Both the position numbers and the translations under genes were made by a program. From contig PEWE01000020.1 of assembly GCA_002779605.1 (NCBI GenBank), positions 62,001 to 126,000 on the forward strand: a stretch of DNA of 64,000 nucleotides, read 5' to 3'. This document shows positions 1 through 9,073 of this stretch, piece after piece. The notes under the pieces are model-generated. The model was not told the origin of the DNA. It was given only the letters and a program-made list of their open reading frames with translations, and ran no database searches. The DNA comes from Zetaproteobacteria bacterium CG06_land_8_20_14_3_00_59_53. GTDB lineage: Bacteria; Pseudomonadota; Zetaproteobacteria; Mariprofundales; Mariprofundaceae. Position 1 is the first letter of the stretch; every line of letters starts with the position of its first letter.

Positions 1-276
1 GGCCGGATAGGCGCGTCCGCCGAGCAGGCAGGAGGTGGTCAGCATGCAGGTCTGCCCGTCCTCCACTCGATACAGCACGATCTCGCGTCCTTCCTGGTCC
101 ATCTTCTGCACGCGCACCGAGCCGCCCAGCACAAACACATAGCCCCGACAGACATCGCCATCGCGGAACAGCACCGTGCCGGCAGGCACCTTCATCGGCT
201 GCAGGCCTTCCAGTTCATCGCGGACAGCGGCGGGCAGGCGCGTCAGGTCCGGAAATGCTTTGCTCAAAGCTCCCAT
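1..276 (-). CDS. Crp/Fnr-family transcriptional regulator, N-terminal part (cut by window edge)
   Basis: The 92 codons visible on the minus strand encode the start of a cyclic-nucleotide-binding-type domain. Residues 33-47 read like a cNMP jelly roll entry (PAGTVLFRDGD), followed by a glycine-rich turn (VLGGSVRVQKMDQEGREIVL), as in Crp/Fnr regulators and eukaryotic-like cNMP domains. The ATG at 274-276 is preceded by an AGGGGGA ribosome site. No Fnr-type N-terminal cysteine cluster is present, so an oxygen-sensing Fnr is unlikely. The HTH half lies outside the window, so the regulon and ligand cannot be judged. It is adjacent to and on the same strand as ampD (17 nt apart), so the two may be co-transcribed. 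Confidence 0.75.
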   Translation of the reverse strand, partial: MGALSKAFPDLTRLPAAVRDELEGLQPMKVPAGTVLFRDGDVCRGYVFVLGGSVRVQKMDQEGREIVLYRVEDGQTCMLTTSCLLGGRAYPA

Positions 277-292
277 GCGTGTTCCCCCTTTT

Positions 293-853
293 TCATGCAG
301 TTTCGAATGTGATATTGCGGATGCGTGCCAGCGAGCGATGGAACCTCTGCCATTGCCACTGTCTGCCCGGATCCCATTTGCGTCCGGGCGCCACATCCTG
401 ATGGCCAACGATGCGCTCTGCGGTGATCGATGGATAGCGCAGCATCAGCGCGCGGCACAGGCGCGCGGTCTCGCGGTATTGTTCTGATGTGAAGGCATGC
501 GCTTCATCGCCCAGCATCTCGATGCCGATGGCAAAATCGTTGCAGTGCTCACGGCCTTCCCAGAGCGATTTTCCGGCATGCCAGGCACGCGCATCGGTCG
601 GCACGAACTGCGTGATATGTCCGCTGCGGTCCACCACGAAGTGTGCGGAAACGCGAAGGCCTTCAAGGCTTTTGAATGAGGGGTGCGCCGAGGTGTCCAG
701 TGTTCCGCTGAACAGCGCCTCGACATGCGTCATGCCGAATTCGCCGGGCGGCAGGCTGATGGCATGCAGCACGATCAGGTCAACACCTGTCCGCGCCGGG
801 CGCGCATCCTGATGTGGCGATGCGATGAAGCGGATCGGGCGGGGCGCGGACAT
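293..853 (-). CDS. ampD: 1,6-anhydro-N-acetylmuramyl-L-alanine amidase AmpD
   Basis: A 186-residue N-acetylmuramoyl-L-alanine amidase of the Amidase_2 family. It cleaves the peptide from anhydro-muropeptides in the cytoplasm during peptidoglycan recycling. The opening IRFIASPHQDARP is typical of AmpD. The zinc ligands are visible as H30 (LIVLHAISLPPGEFG), H151 (VGHQDVAPGRKWDPG) and D161. Length fits AmpD (about 183-187). The open frame continues upstream to about 1756, but that stretch is antisense to the desaturase gene and is not AmpD-like, so the ATG at 853 is used. The ribosome site there is weak. No signal peptide is visible, as expected for a cytoplasmic enzyme. Confidence 0.93.
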   Translation of the reverse strand: MSAPRPIRFIASPHQDARPARTGVDLIVLHAISLPPGEFGMTHVEALFSGTLDTSAHPSFKSLEGLRVSAHFVVDRSGHITQFVPTDARAWHAGKSLWEGREHCNDFAIGIEMLGDEAHAFTSEQYRETARLCRALMLRYPSITAERIVGHQDVAPGRKWDPGRQWQWQRFHRSLARIRNITFETA

Positions 854-916
854 TGGCCAATGATGCGGGGCGGAGCTGCCGCTTGGCAAGGATAAAGGGG
901 GGGCTAGTCTGGCGCC

Positions 917-1711
917 ATGCAATGGTTGGCCGGTGATGCGGGGATACGCTTGACGGGGTTTTTCGGAATCCTGTTGCTGATGACGCTGCTGCAAGCGGCC
1001 TTTCCGCGCCGCAGGCCGGTGCAGGGCTACCGGCGATGGTCCGGCAACCTCGGCCTGGTGGTGCTGGATGCAGTGCTGGTCCGCTTGCTGCTGCCTGCCG
1101 GGGCCGTGGGTGTGGCTCTGTGGGCCGGGCAAGCCGGGTTCGGTCTGCTGAACCGCTTGCATGCCGATGCATGGATCGCCGTCGTTGTATCGCTGCTGTT
1201 GCTGGATCTGCTGGTGTATGTTCAGCATCGGGTGTTTCATGCCGTGCCGCTGCTGTGGCGGCTGCACCGGGTGCACCATGCCGATCAGGAGATCGATGTG
1301 AGCACGGGCCTGCGCTTCCATCCGCTGGAAATCCTGCTCTCCATGCTGATCAAGATGGCTGCGGTTGCGCTGCTCGGTGCGCCGGCTGCGGCGATGCTGG
1401 TGTTCGAGGTGATCCTCAACGGCATGGCGATGTTCAACCACAGCAATGTGCGCCTGCCGTTGCGGCTGGACGGTCTGCTGCGCAGGTTCGTGGTCACTCC
1501 GGATATGCATCGCGTGCATCATTCTGTACTGAATCAGGAAACCAACAGCAACTACGGCTTCAATCTGTCGCTGTGGGACCGGCTGTTCGGCAGTTATGTG
1601 GCTCAGCCCGAGAAGGGGCATGACGGCATGCGCATCGGCCTGCAGGAGTTCCAGTCCGGCAGACCGGACAGGCTCACAGAGTTGCTGCTCCTGCCGTTCG
1701 GGCGCAGGTAG
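917..1711 (+). CDS. sterol desaturase / fatty acid hydroxylase superfamily membrane protein
   Basis: A 264-residue integral membrane protein with the histidine clusters of di-iron fatty-acid hydroxylases and sterol desaturases: HRVFH (about 104-108), HRVHH (about 117-121) and a late HRVHH near residue 200. Hydrophobic segments lie at about 12-28, 45-70, 88-103 and 140-165. The C-terminal NYGFNLSLWDRLFGSY is characteristic of the bacterial branch of this family. Such proteins use two iron atoms to hydroxylate or desaturate lipids; the substrate cannot be read from sequence. It is divergent from ampD with about 60 bp between them. Confidence 0.85.
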   Translation: MQWLAGDAGIRLTGFFGILLLMTLLQAAFPRRRPVQGYRRWSGNLGLVVLDAVLVRLLLPAGAVGVALWAGQAGFGLLNRLHADAWIAVVVSLLLLDLLVYVQHRVFHAVPLLWRLHRVHHADQEIDVSTGLRFHPLEILLSMLIKMAAVALLGAPAAAMLVFEVILNGMAMFNHSNVRLPLRLDGLLRRFVVTPDMHRVHHSVLNQETNSNYGFNLSLWDRLFGSYVAQPEKGHDGMRIGLQEFQSGRPDRLTELLLLPFGRR

Positions 1712-1777
1712 GCAGCTACTCGCCTGCCACCGCTCCAGGTGTTGTAGCGCGCGCAAGTCGCGCTTAGTTTGCGCCGC

Positions 1778-2047
1778 ATGACAAGTCAGCGTTCCCCCCT
1801 TCCTGCCATGCTTCTGCTGGCCTTATGCCTCGCCGGCTGCGCCACCGCCCAGCAGCAACAGGCCGCCACCATCGGCGGTATTCAGGGGGCGGCGGTCGGG
1901 GCGGCAGCCGGCTCGATCAACCACAACAGCGTTGAAGGAGCCATTGTCGGCGGCATCATCGGTGCCACCAGCGCCGCGATCTTGAACCAGCCACAGGCAA
2001 CCACACAGCCATTCAATATGCAGCAGCAGGACCCATCAGAGGAATAA
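1778..2047 (+). CDS. glycine-zipper outer-membrane lipoprotein
   Basis: A small predicted lipoprotein of 89 residues. The signal peptide is followed by a lipobox LAGC, with the acylated Cys near residue 22. The mature part holds a glycine-zipper segment (IGGIQGAAVGAAAGS, then AIVGGIIGATSAAI), as in YMGG/Omp-lipo small lipoproteins. The first in-frame ATG (1778) gives a normal n-region. An upstream TTG at 1769 would only add three residues. The function of these proteins is not established. The next gene (cytochrome c) runs convergently. Confidence 0.7.
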   Translation: MTSQRSPLPAMLLLALCLAGCATAQQQQAATIGGIQGAAVGAAAGSINHNSVEGAIVGGIIGATSAAILNQPQATTQPFNMQQQDPSEE

Positions 2048-2064
2048 GCCCCCCTGCGGAGTGC

Positions 2065-2877
2065 TTACAGGGTTTTCAGATAGGCGATCAGATCGGCCTG
2101 TTGGGCGGGATCGCAGATGCGCTGGTTAGGCATCTTGGTGTTGGCCGTTGCATCGTCGGTAAAATTGCGTGCGGCATCCGCTGAATTGCATACCCATGCA
2201 GCCAGATGCGATGCATCCCAGCGCCATGCCTTGCCCGGCTGGATGAATCCGGCGAACTTGTAATTGAAGCCGGGAACAGTACCGGCCACCCGGTTGAACA
2301 CCCCGCCCAGACCCGGCCCGACCTTGCCCTTGCCGTCGAAATAGTGGCAGGTGGCGCACTTGCGGGCGATATTCTGGCCCTTTGCGGCATCACCCGGCAC
2401 AGCTGAAGCAGGCCCGGATGCGGCAACTGCCAAAGCGGCAGGCTTTTCCGCGACTGCCGGAAGCGTCACAGCCGGTTTGGAAACAGACGGCGCAGGCGCG
2501 GCCGGTGAAGCTGCCACAGCCCTGGCAGGCTCAGTCACGACCGGCTTCTCCACCGGCTGCGCGGGTACCCTGGCGGCAGCCGATGCCGCGGCCAGACTTT
2601 CCGACATCTGCTTCGCCATCGCCGCAGTCTGCTGCGCAGCCACAGCGGCACGTTCGGCAGCCTGCGTCACGCCTTGCGTGGCAGCGGCAATATGTTCCGA
2701 GGCCTGTGAAGCTGCCTGCACAACCGCATCGGCTGACACTGACTCAGCAGGAGCCGCGACAGGGGCGGCAGGCTGTGCGACAGGGGCCGCCGCCTGTGGC
2801 ACCTCGTTCGCCTGACATCCGGCAAGTATCAGCAGCAGTCCGGCAATAGCGCTCAATGGCAGGTTCGATCGTTTCAT
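2065..2877 (-). CDS. lipoprotein c-type cytochrome with long Ala-rich spacer
   Basis: A 270-residue envelope cytochrome. A signal peptide with lipobox LAGC (Cys21) predicts a lipid anchor. Residues about 25-160 are an Ala/Pro/Val-rich linker, including a helical stretch rich in Ala-Ala-Glu. Residues about 163-270 form a class I monohaem domain with KCATCH (haem Cys174, Cys177, axial His178), GPGLGGVF, and a likely Met ligand in TKMPNQ. The domain resembles cytochrome c2/c550 types that shuttle electrons in the periplasm. The spacer would let the haem domain reach away from the membrane. The redox partner is unknown. Confidence 0.88.
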   Translation of the reverse strand: MKRSNLPLSAIAGLLLILAGCQANEVPQAAAPVAQPAAPVAAPAESVSADAVVQAASQASEHIAAATQGVTQAAERAAVAAQQTAAMAKQMSESLAAASAAARVPAQPVEKPVVTEPARAVAASPAAPAPSVSKPAVTLPAVAEKPAALAVAASGPASAVPGDAAKGQNIARKCATCHYFDGKGKVGPGLGGVFNRVAGTVPGFNYKFAGFIQPGKAWRWDASHLAAWVCNSADAARNFTDDATANTKMPNQRICDPAQQADLIAYLKTL

Positions 2878-3018
2878 GGTCTTCTCCTCGGGTGTTTTGC
2901 ACAGGATAGCAAATCAGGCCGGCATGCGAAGCGTAAAATATCACCCGGTCGGCGCACTCAGCTTCCGGCCCGATTCTTGCTCGATATGCCCAGAGGAACA
3001 TTGCAACAGGAGGAAGCC

Positions 3019-3123
3019 ATGGCCCGGTCACAATACCATCACAACTACCGTACGGTGAATCTCACCCTGCCGATCATCGGCATGATTCTGGCCTTTATCG
3101 CCGCTGCAGCCTTGATCTCCTGA
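3019..3123 (+). CDS. 34-residue putative single-pass membrane microprotein
   Basis: A short open frame with an unusually good start: AGGAGG at 3008-3013, then ATG at 3019. The product begins MARSQYHHNYRTVN and continues with a hydrophobic stretch (LTLPIIGMILAFIAAAALIS) to a TGA at 3121. It would be a basic, His-containing N-terminus followed by one transmembrane helix. No family is recognised. It sits between the divergent cytochrome c gene and the convergent lgt. The strong Shine-Dalgarno and clean TM pattern argue for a real gene, but the length makes chance possible. Confidence 0.55.
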   Translation: MARSQYHHNYRTVNLTLPIIGMILAFIAAAALIS

Positions 3124-3132
3124 GTTCGGACG

Positions 3133-3924
3133 TCATGGGCGCCGGCCCCTGAACAACTGTACCAGCCAGATACTTCCCGCCAGCAGCATCAGCGAGGAGA
3201 GCAGCATGCCCATGGTCAGATGCGCGAACAGAAAGCCGAGTTGCACATCCGGCTCGCGGAACTGCTCGCAGAAGATGCGCGCCAGCGCATAGCCGACAAG
3301 GAACACGGCGACCCGCGCCCCCGCCGGCCAGTCGAAGCGGCGGGTGAACCAGAGCAGTGCAAAAAGCGCGATGCCTTCAAGGCCGAGTTCGTAGAGCTGA
3401 CTGGGATGGCGCGGCAGATCGCCTGCATAGGGAAACACCATGCCCCAGGGTACATCGGTCACCCGTCCCCATAGTTCCCCGTTGATGAAATTGCCCAGTC
3501 GCCCGAAGGCCAGCCCCAGCGGGGCCACGGTGAAGATGCGGTCGGCCAGCAGCAGAAAGGGCAGTCGGTATTTTTTGCAGTACAGCCAGCCGGCGACGAC
3601 GGGGCCCAGCATACCGCCGTGGAACGACATCCCGCCCTGCCAGATATAAAACACCTCGATCGGATGCTGGAGATAATGCGCGCCGTTGTAGAACAGCACA
3701 TAGGCCAGCCTGCCGCCCAGCACCACACCGAGGATCAGCCAGCTGAACAGGCCCTCGAAGGCCTCCGCCGGAACCACTGTCCCCCATTCACCTTTCGCCT
3801 GCATCTGGCGACGGGCCAGTTGATAGATGGTGAGAAAGCCGAACACATACATCAGGCCGTACCAGTGCACAGCCAGCGGGCCCAGTTGCAGGGCCACCGG
3901 ATCGATCTGCGGCCAGTGCAGCAT
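3133..3924 (-). CDS. lgt: phosphatidylglycerol--prolipoprotein diacylglyceryl transferase Lgt
   Basis: A 263-residue polytopic inner-membrane enzyme that transfers diacylglycerol from phosphatidylglycerol to the lipobox Cys of prolipoproteins. Recognisable Lgt blocks are HWYGLMYV near the N-terminus, GGRLAYVLFYN, the GGMSFHGG block, the signature GRLGNFINGELWGR and HPSQLYE. The ATG at 3922-3924 overlaps the uppP stop in a TGATG arrangement, so the two genes are probably translationally coupled. A longer frame reaches 4032 but that part is inside uppP. The window encodes several lipoproteins that would need this enzyme. Confidence 0.96.
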   Translation of the reverse strand: MLHWPQIDPVALQLGPLAVHWYGLMYVFGFLTIYQLARRQMQAKGEWGTVVPAEAFEGLFSWLILGVVLGGRLAYVLFYNGAHYLQHPIEVFYIWQGGMSFHGGMLGPVVAGWLYCKKYRLPFLLLADRIFTVAPLGLAFGRLGNFINGELWGRVTDVPWGMVFPYAGDLPRHPSQLYELGLEGIALFALLWFTRRFDWPAGARVAVFLVGYALARIFCEQFREPDVQLGFLFAHLTMGMLLSSLMLLAGSIWLVQLFRGRRP

Positions 3925-4691
3925 CACATCACCATCCATAGCAGCAGGCCGCCGAAGGCGATGCGGTAGATGCCGAAGGCATTGAAAGTGAAGCGCTGCA
4001 GGAAGCTGATGAACAGGCGCATCACCAGCCATGCGGAGATGAAGGCCACGGCGAAGCCGACCAGCAGCGGCAGCAGCTGCGCGCCGGCGAAATCATGGTA
4101 ATGCTTCAACAGGTCGAAGCCGCTGGCCGCCAGCATCACGGGCATTGCCAGCAGGAAGGAGAACTCCGCACTGGCCTTGCGATCCAGCCCGACCAGCAGC
4201 GCGCCGATGATGGATGCCCCGGCGCGGCTGGTGCCCGGAATCAGCGCGAAGATCTGCGCAAAGCCGATCCACGCCGCCTGCTTATAGCTCAGGTCCTCGA
4301 CCTGCTTCACCGGATAGTCGCGGCCCTTGTGCAACCATTCCACCAGCAGAAAGATGATGCCGCCGAGGATGAACATCACCGCCACGATCTCCACGGTGAA
4401 CATCGCCTTGATCTGCTTGTGCAGCAGGAAGCCCACGGCACCGATGGGGATGAAGGCCAGCACCACCTTCTTCCACAGCTCGAGATATTGCAGGCTGAAC
4501 TTCTCGCGGTAGCTGGCCACCACGGCAAGGATGGCGGCCAGCTGGATGATGACCTCGAAGGCCTTGTTGTCATCGGTCTGCGCAACTCCCAGCCACTGAC
4601 TGGCAACGATCATGTGACCGGTGGAGGAGATCGGCAGGAACTCCGTCACCCCTTCGATCACCGCCAGTATGATTGCCTGCAATACGTCCAT
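3924..4691 (-). CDS. uppP: undecaprenyl-diphosphatase UppP/BacA
   Basis: A 255-residue membrane phosphatase that converts undecaprenyl diphosphate to the monophosphate lipid carrier for peptidoglycan and polysaccharide synthesis. The catalytic signatures are plain: [14 protein letters not shown] near residues 13-26 and [10 protein letters not shown] around residue 155. About seven to eight hydrophobic helices are visible. The length fits BacA (about 265-275) slightly on the short side. It is the first gene of a uppP-lgt pair and is divergent from sppA. Confidence 0.96.
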   Translation of the reverse strand: MDVLQAIILAVIEGVTEFLPISSTGHMIVASQWLGVAQTDDNKAFEVIIQLAAILAVVASYREKFSLQYLELWKKVVLAFIPIGAVGFLLHKQIKAMFTVEIVAVMFILGGIIFLLVEWLHKGRDYPVKQVEDLSYKQAAWIGFAQIFALIPGTSRAGASIIGALLVGLDRKASAEFSFLLAMPVMLAASGFDLLKHYHDFAGAQLLPLLVGFAVAFISAWLVMRLFISFLQRFTFNAFGIYRIAFGGLLLWMVM

Positions 4692-4801
4692 GCCATCTTC
4701 CTTTCGTCCGAAATATACGTCGCGGGCACTCTACGTAATGTAATTGCCAAACGACACTGCTAGCGTTTTCGGCATTCATCATCCGCTGCCCGGAGGCATG
4801 C

Positions 4802-6568
4802 ATGTTCAAGCGACTGCTCACATTCTTCGACACCCTGCGCCGCACGCTCGGCGCGCTGTTCATGATCGCCATCATCGGTGTGCTGGGGGCTACCCTGCTC
4901 TCCAGTCGGCCGACGCTGCCGGATAGCGCGCTGCTGGTGCTCGATCCGGCGGGCGACATCGTCGAGGAACTGGAACTGGCCGACACCTTCCCGCCTGATT
5001 TCTCCGCCGCCGGTCAGTCCCGGCTGGAGGATATCGTGCAGGTGCTGCGCGCTGCGAAGGATGACAAACGCATCATCGGCCTGCTGCTCGATCTGCGCGA
5101 TATGGATCAGGCCTCGCTGCCTGCCCTGCAGACCCTGGGTCGCGAGATCGATGCCTTCCGCGAAAGCGGCAAGCATGTCTCGGCCTACGCCGACAATTAT
5201 ACGCAGACGCAATACCTGCTCTCGGCGCATGCCGACGAACTGTGGCTGCATCCGATGGGTATGGTGCTGCTCACCGGCCTGTCCAGTTACCGCAACTACT
5301 TTGCCGATGCGCTGGAACGCATGCATGTGGGCATCCATCTGTTCCGCGCCGGTAGCTATAAATCCGCCGCCGAACCGCTGGTGCGCAACGATATGTCGGC
5401 CGCCGCACGCGAAGAGACACAGGCCGTGCTGGATCAGTTGTGGGCTGCCTTCAAGCAGGATATCGCCGATGCACGCAAGCTTGAGCCGCAGGCGCTGCAA
5501 ACCATGCTGGACGATCCGAAGGCAGCCATTGCGCAGTATGCCGGTAATCCGGCGGCCCTCGCGCTGGGCATGCATCTGGTGGATCGCATCGGCACGCGTG
5601 GCGAATGGTTGCTGTCCGGCGAGCGCACCGATGCCGATCAGATCGGCTTCAAACAATACCTGAACAGCCTGCCGTCCGGTGATAGCGAGGGTAGCGGGGC
5701 AAAGGTCGGCATCCTGACCGCCAGCGGCATGATCACCGATGGCGAACTCTCCGCAGGCGGCTTGAACGGCGAGGACTTCGCCGGGCTGGTGGACATGGCC
5801 ATCGAGGATGCATCCATCAAGGCCGTGGTGCTGCGCATCGACAGCCCCGGCGGCAGTGTGCAGGCCTCGGAAACCATGCGCCGCGCCCTTGCGCGTCTGA
5901 AGGAGAACAACAAGCCGCTGGTCGTTTCGATGGGCGGCATGGCCGCCTCCGGCGGCTACTGGATCGCCGCCGAGGCCGATGAGATATGGACTGCTCCGAC
6001 CACCCTGACCGGCTCTATCGGCGTGTTCGGGGTGTTCCCGAATGTGTCCGGGGGACTGGAAAGCCTCGGTGTGCACAGCGATGGCGTGGGCACCACTGCC
6101 GTGGCCGGCGGGATGCGTCCGGACAGGCCGCTGCCGCAGGCTGTGGCCGATGTGTTGCAGGCCGGTGTGGATCATGTGTACACCGCATTCACCGGTATCG
6201 TGGCCAGAGGGCGCAATATGCCGGCTGAGAAGGTCGCGCAGCTGGCCGAAGGGCGGGTGTGGACGGGGGCCGATGCGGTGCGCCTCGGGCTCGCCGATCA
6301 GCTTGGCGATCTGCACGAAGCAGTATCGGCTGCGGCCAAACGCGCCGGCCTTGAAGACGATTACGGCATCCGGCATGTGCGTGTGAAACCGACCCTGCGC
6401 GAACGCCTGATGCAGCAATTCATGGGCGAGGCTCAGGCCATGGTGCGATCCTCAAGCCTTGTGCAGATCGCCGCGATGAATCCCGGCCTGCAAAGTGCCG
6501 CGAACTGGCTTCGCATCCTGCAATCCCAGGGCGGCATCTACGCCCTGAGCGAATTCTCGCCGCGCTGA
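4802..6568 (+). CDS. sppA: signal peptide peptidase SppA, long (67 kDa) type
   Basis: A 588-residue inner-membrane serine protease of family S49 that degrades cleaved signal peptides and misfolded membrane proteins. It has one N-terminal membrane anchor (about 12-38) and two tandem S49 domains, as in E. coli protease IV. The catalytic Lys is K187 (RAGSYKSAAEP) in the first domain, and the nucleophile is S383 (GGMAASGGYWIA) in the second. GGAGG lies 6 nt before the ATG. The long minus-strand frame across this gene (4760-6418) is only its antisense shadow. Confidence 0.95.
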   Translation: MFKRLLTFFDTLRRTLGALFMIAIIGVLGATLLSSRPTLPDSALLVLDPAGDIVEELELADTFPPDFSAAGQSRLEDIVQVLRAAKDDKRIIGLLLDLRDMDQASLPALQTLGREIDAFRESGKHVSAYADNYTQTQYLLSAHADELWLHPMGMVLLTGLSSYRNYFADALERMHVGIHLFRAGSYKSAAEPLVRNDMSAAAREETQAVLDQLWAAFKQDIADARKLEPQALQTMLDDPKAAIAQYAGNPAALALGMHLVDRIGTRGEWLLSGERTDADQIGFKQYLNSLPSGDSEGSGAKVGILTASGMITDGELSAGGLNGEDFAGLVDMAIEDASIKAVVLRIDSPGGSVQASETMRRALARLKENNKPLVVSMGGMAASGGYWIAAEADEIWTAPTTLTGSIGVFGVFPNVSGGLESLGVHSDGVGTTAVAGGMRPDRPLPQAVADVLQAGVDHVYTAFTGIVARGRNMPAEKVAQLAEGRVWTGADAVRLGLADQLGDLHEAVSAAAKRAGLEDDYGIRHVRVKPTLRERLMQQFMGEAQAMVRSSSLVQIAAMNPGLQSAANWLRILQSQGGIYALSEFSPR

Positions 6569-6646
6569 GGAAAGGCATGTCACCGCAGAGGGCACAGAGA
6601 AAGACATTTCACGACGACGGACATCGGGTGAATGCCCTGGCCCGGT

Positions 6647-7729
6647 TTACTGCATCTGCATCATCACGGGGATGTCGATCTTGCGGCTGTTCAAAATGCT
6701 GATCTGGCGGGCGACTTCTCCGGCCAGATCACGGTAGGCGGCGGCCTGCGGGGAGTCGGGGAAGGCTGCGACGATCGGCGTGCCGTTATCCGAATTCTCG
6801 CGGATCCTGATATCCAGCGGGATCTCGGCCAGCACGCGGGTGTCGTTCTCTCCGGCGAGGCGGGCGGCTCCACCCTGCGCGAACACATGGCTCTCGCCGC
6901 CGCAGTGCGGGCAGACGAAGACGCTCATATTCTCCACGATGCCGAGCACCGGGATATTCACCTTGCGGAACATGGCGATGCCCTTGCGCGCATCGGCCAG
7001 CGCGATGTCCTGCGGGGTGGTGACGATCACCGAGCCGCTCACCGGAACGGTCTGCGACAGGGTCAATTGTGCATCGCCAGTGCCCGGCGGCATATCGATG
7101 ACCAGATAATCCAGCTCTCCCCAGGCCACGTCGTTGAGCAGCTGGGTGAGCGCACCGGCCACCATCGGGCCGCGCCATACCACGGCCTGCTCAGATGGAA
7201 CCATGAAGCCGATGGAGATGGTGGTCACGCCGAAGTTGCTCAGCGGTACGATGGTTTTGCCGTCCAGCCCCGGCTTGCGGCCTTCCAGCCCCATCATGCG
7301 CGGGATGGACGGGCCGTAGATATCGGCATCCAGCAGGCCAACACGCGCGCCGGTCTGCGCCAGTGCCACGGCCAGATTCACCGCGGTGGTGGACTTGCCC
7401 ACACCGCCCTTGCCGGAGGCCACGGCGATGATGTTCCTGATGCCGGGCAGCGCCTTGCTGCCGGGATGCGCGTTGCTCTTCACATGGGAGGTCATGTTCA
7501 CTTGCACACTGCTCACGCCGTCGAGTGCTTCGACCGCATCGCTCGCCTGCCGGCGGAATTCCTCTTTCACCGGGCATGCCGGGGTGGTCAGCTCAATGGT
7601 GAAGCCGACACGTCCACCCTCGATGCTCACATCCTTCACAAAGCCCAGCGACACGATGTCCTTTTTAAAATCCGGGTCGATGATGCTGCTCAGTGCTTTA
7701 AGTACCTGTTGTTCGGTTACGACGGACAT
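6647..7729 (-). CDS. mrp: Mrp/ApbC P-loop iron-sulfur cluster carrier protein
   Basis: A 360-residue cytoplasmic ATPase of the Mrp/NBP35 family that carries Fe-S clusters to apoproteins. Residues 1-90 form a MIP18/DUF59 domain. The deviant Walker A GKGGVGKST is at 107-115, and the paired cluster-binding cysteines are C273 and C276 (VCPHCGG). GGAGG precedes the ATG by 6 nt. The gene is divergent from the rnf operon, whose products need several Fe-S clusters. A functional link is plausible but is only inference. Confidence 0.95.
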   Translation of the reverse strand: MSVVTEQQVLKALSSIIDPDFKKDIVSLGFVKDVSIEGGRVGFTIELTTPACPVKEEFRRQASDAVEALDGVSSVQVNMTSHVKSNAHPGSKALPGIRNIIAVASGKGGVGKSTTAVNLAVALAQTGARVGLLDADIYGPSIPRMMGLEGRKPGLDGKTIVPLSNFGVTTISIGFMVPSEQAVVWRGPMVAGALTQLLNDVAWGELDYLVIDMPPGTGDAQLTLSQTVPVSGSVIVTTPQDIALADARKGIAMFRKVNIPVLGIVENMSVFVCPHCGGESHVFAQGGAARLAGENDTRVLAEIPLDIRIRENSDNGTPIVAAFPDSPQAAAYRDLAGEVARQISILNSRKIDIPVMMQMQ

Positions 7730-7875
7730 ATTGCCTCCTGTGAAAGGCGCGTAACGCTCAATACCCCAGTGTTTTTGTCAAGTTTGTCCGCAATAAGGGC
7801 GTCAGGGTGCTTGTGGCGTAAATCCTCAATGAAAAAGCAGTATACCGTACGGGGAGGGCTGCCTATACTTCGGCG

Positions 7876-8457
7876 ATGTCCGAATTCGCGCTGATCATGC
7901 TGTCCGCTGTTCTGGTGAACAATTTCGTGCTCACCAAATTCCTCGGCATCTGCCCCTTCCTTGGTGTTTCCGGCAAGCTGGAGACGGCCATCGGCATGTC
8001 GCTGGCGGTGTTGTTCGTGATGACGCTGGCCTCCACGGCTTCGTGGCTGGTGCAGGAATTCATCCTGATCCCGTTCGATCTGATGTACCTGCAGACGATT
8101 TTCTTCATCCTGATCATCGCGGTGCTGGTGCAGTTCATCGAGATGCTGATCCACAAGTCCAGCCCGGTGCTGTATCAGGCGCTGGGCATCTTCCTGCCGC
8201 TGATCACCACCAATTGCGCGGTGCTTGGCGTGGCGCTGCTCAACGTGCAGCAGGAACAGACCTTCATGACTTCCGCCCTTTACGGTTTCGGCTCGGCGCT
8301 CGGTTTCGCGCTGGTGCTGCTGCTGTTCGCGGGTCTGCGCGAGCGTATCGACAAGGCGCCGGTGCCGGAGGCCTTCAAGGGCTCGGCCGTGTCGCTGATC
8401 ACCGCTGGCCTGATGAGCCTTGCCTTCATGGGATTCTCCGGGCTGGTGAAAGTCTGA
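7876..8457 (+). CDS. rnfA: ion-translocating oxidoreductase Rnf subunit A
   Basis: A 193-residue, six-helix inner-membrane subunit of the Rnf complex, which couples electron transfer between ferredoxin and NAD to Na+ or H+ translocation. [20 protein letters not shown], the central [16 protein letters not shown] and the C-terminal [17 protein letters not shown] are close to E. coli RsxA. RnfA and RnfE are inverted-topology homologues that hold an intramembrane Fe-S centre through the Cys residues in CPF and NCA. A GGGGAGGG stretch lies 17 nt upstream of the ATG, rather far for a ribosome site. It is the first gene of rnfABCDGE. Confidence 0.96.
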   Translation: MSEFALIMLSAVLVNNFVLTKFLGICPFLGVSGKLETAIGMSLAVLFVMTLASTASWLVQEFILIPFDLMYLQTIFFILIIAVLVQFIEMLIHKSSPVLYQALGIFLPLITTNCAVLGVALLNVQQEQTFMTSALYGFGSALGFALVLLLFAGLRERIDKAPVPEAFKGSAVSLITAGLMSLAFMGFSGLVKV

Positions 8458-8497
8458 ATTCACTGCCGTTTAACATGATACCTGCTGTGATACACGT

Positions 8498-9073
8498 ATG
8501 AATATCCTGATGGCTGTGTTGCTGCTGGGCGGTCTGGCGCTGGCTGCCGGCATCGTGCTGGCGGTTGCCTCGCGCGTGTTCCATGTCGAGGGCGACCCGA
8601 TGATGGAGCGCATCGATGCGGTGCTGCCGCAGACGCAGTGTGGCCAGTGCGGTTATCCCGGTTGCAAGCCCTATGCCACGGCTGTGGCAAGCGGCGAGGC
8701 CGATGTGAACAAGTGCGTGCCGGGCGGCGAGCGTGCCATGCTGGCCATCGCCGATCTGATGGGCGTGCCGCCGAAAGAGGTCGAGGAAGAGGCCGCTCCC
8801 CCGATGCTGGCCTACATCCGCGAGGACGAATGCATCGGCTGCACCTTGTGTATCAAGGCCTGTCCGGTGGATGCCATCATCGGCGCGCCGAAGCAGTACC
8901 ACACCGTTGTGGAAAGTCATTGCACAGGCTGCACGCTGTGTGTGGAGCCCTGCCCGGTGGATTGCATCGATATGCTGAGCAAGCCCGAGGTGCTGGAAGA
9001 ATGGACATGGTCGGCGCCGGGAAAAGCGTCGCTGGTCAAGCTTGAAGGAGATTCGGATGCCCGGGTTGCTTGA
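8498..9073 (+). CDS. rnfB: Rnf complex subunit B, Fe-S electron-transfer protein
   Basis: A 191-residue subunit with an N-terminal membrane helix (about 5-24). It has a 4Fe-4S motif of the CxxCxxxxC...C type at C48, C51, C56 and C73 ([10 protein letters not shown]), then two bacterial-type 4Fe-4S motifs, [12 protein letters not shown] and [12 protein letters not shown]. RnfB is thought to take electrons from, or give them to, soluble ferredoxin at the cytoplasmic face. Its end overlaps the rnfC start by 17 bp. Confidence 0.96.
   Translation: MNILMAVLLLGGLALAAGIVLAVASRVFHVEGDPMMERIDAVLPQTQCGQCGYPGCKPYATAVASGEADVNKCVPGGERAMLAIADLMGVPPKEVEEEAAPPMLAYIREDECIGCTLCIKACPVDAIIGAPKQYHTVVESHCTGCTLCVEPCPVDCIDMLSKPEVLEEWTWSAPGKASLVKLEGDSDARVA

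Noticed and set aside
854-1756. Upstream extension of the AmpD frame on the minus strand
   Set aside because: It is antisense to the desaturase gene, is His/Gln-rich low-complexity sequence and has no family resemblance.
4760-6418. 552-residue minus-strand frame opposite sppA
   Set aside because: Typical shadow of a GC-rich gene; sppA has complete catalytic motifs and a good start.
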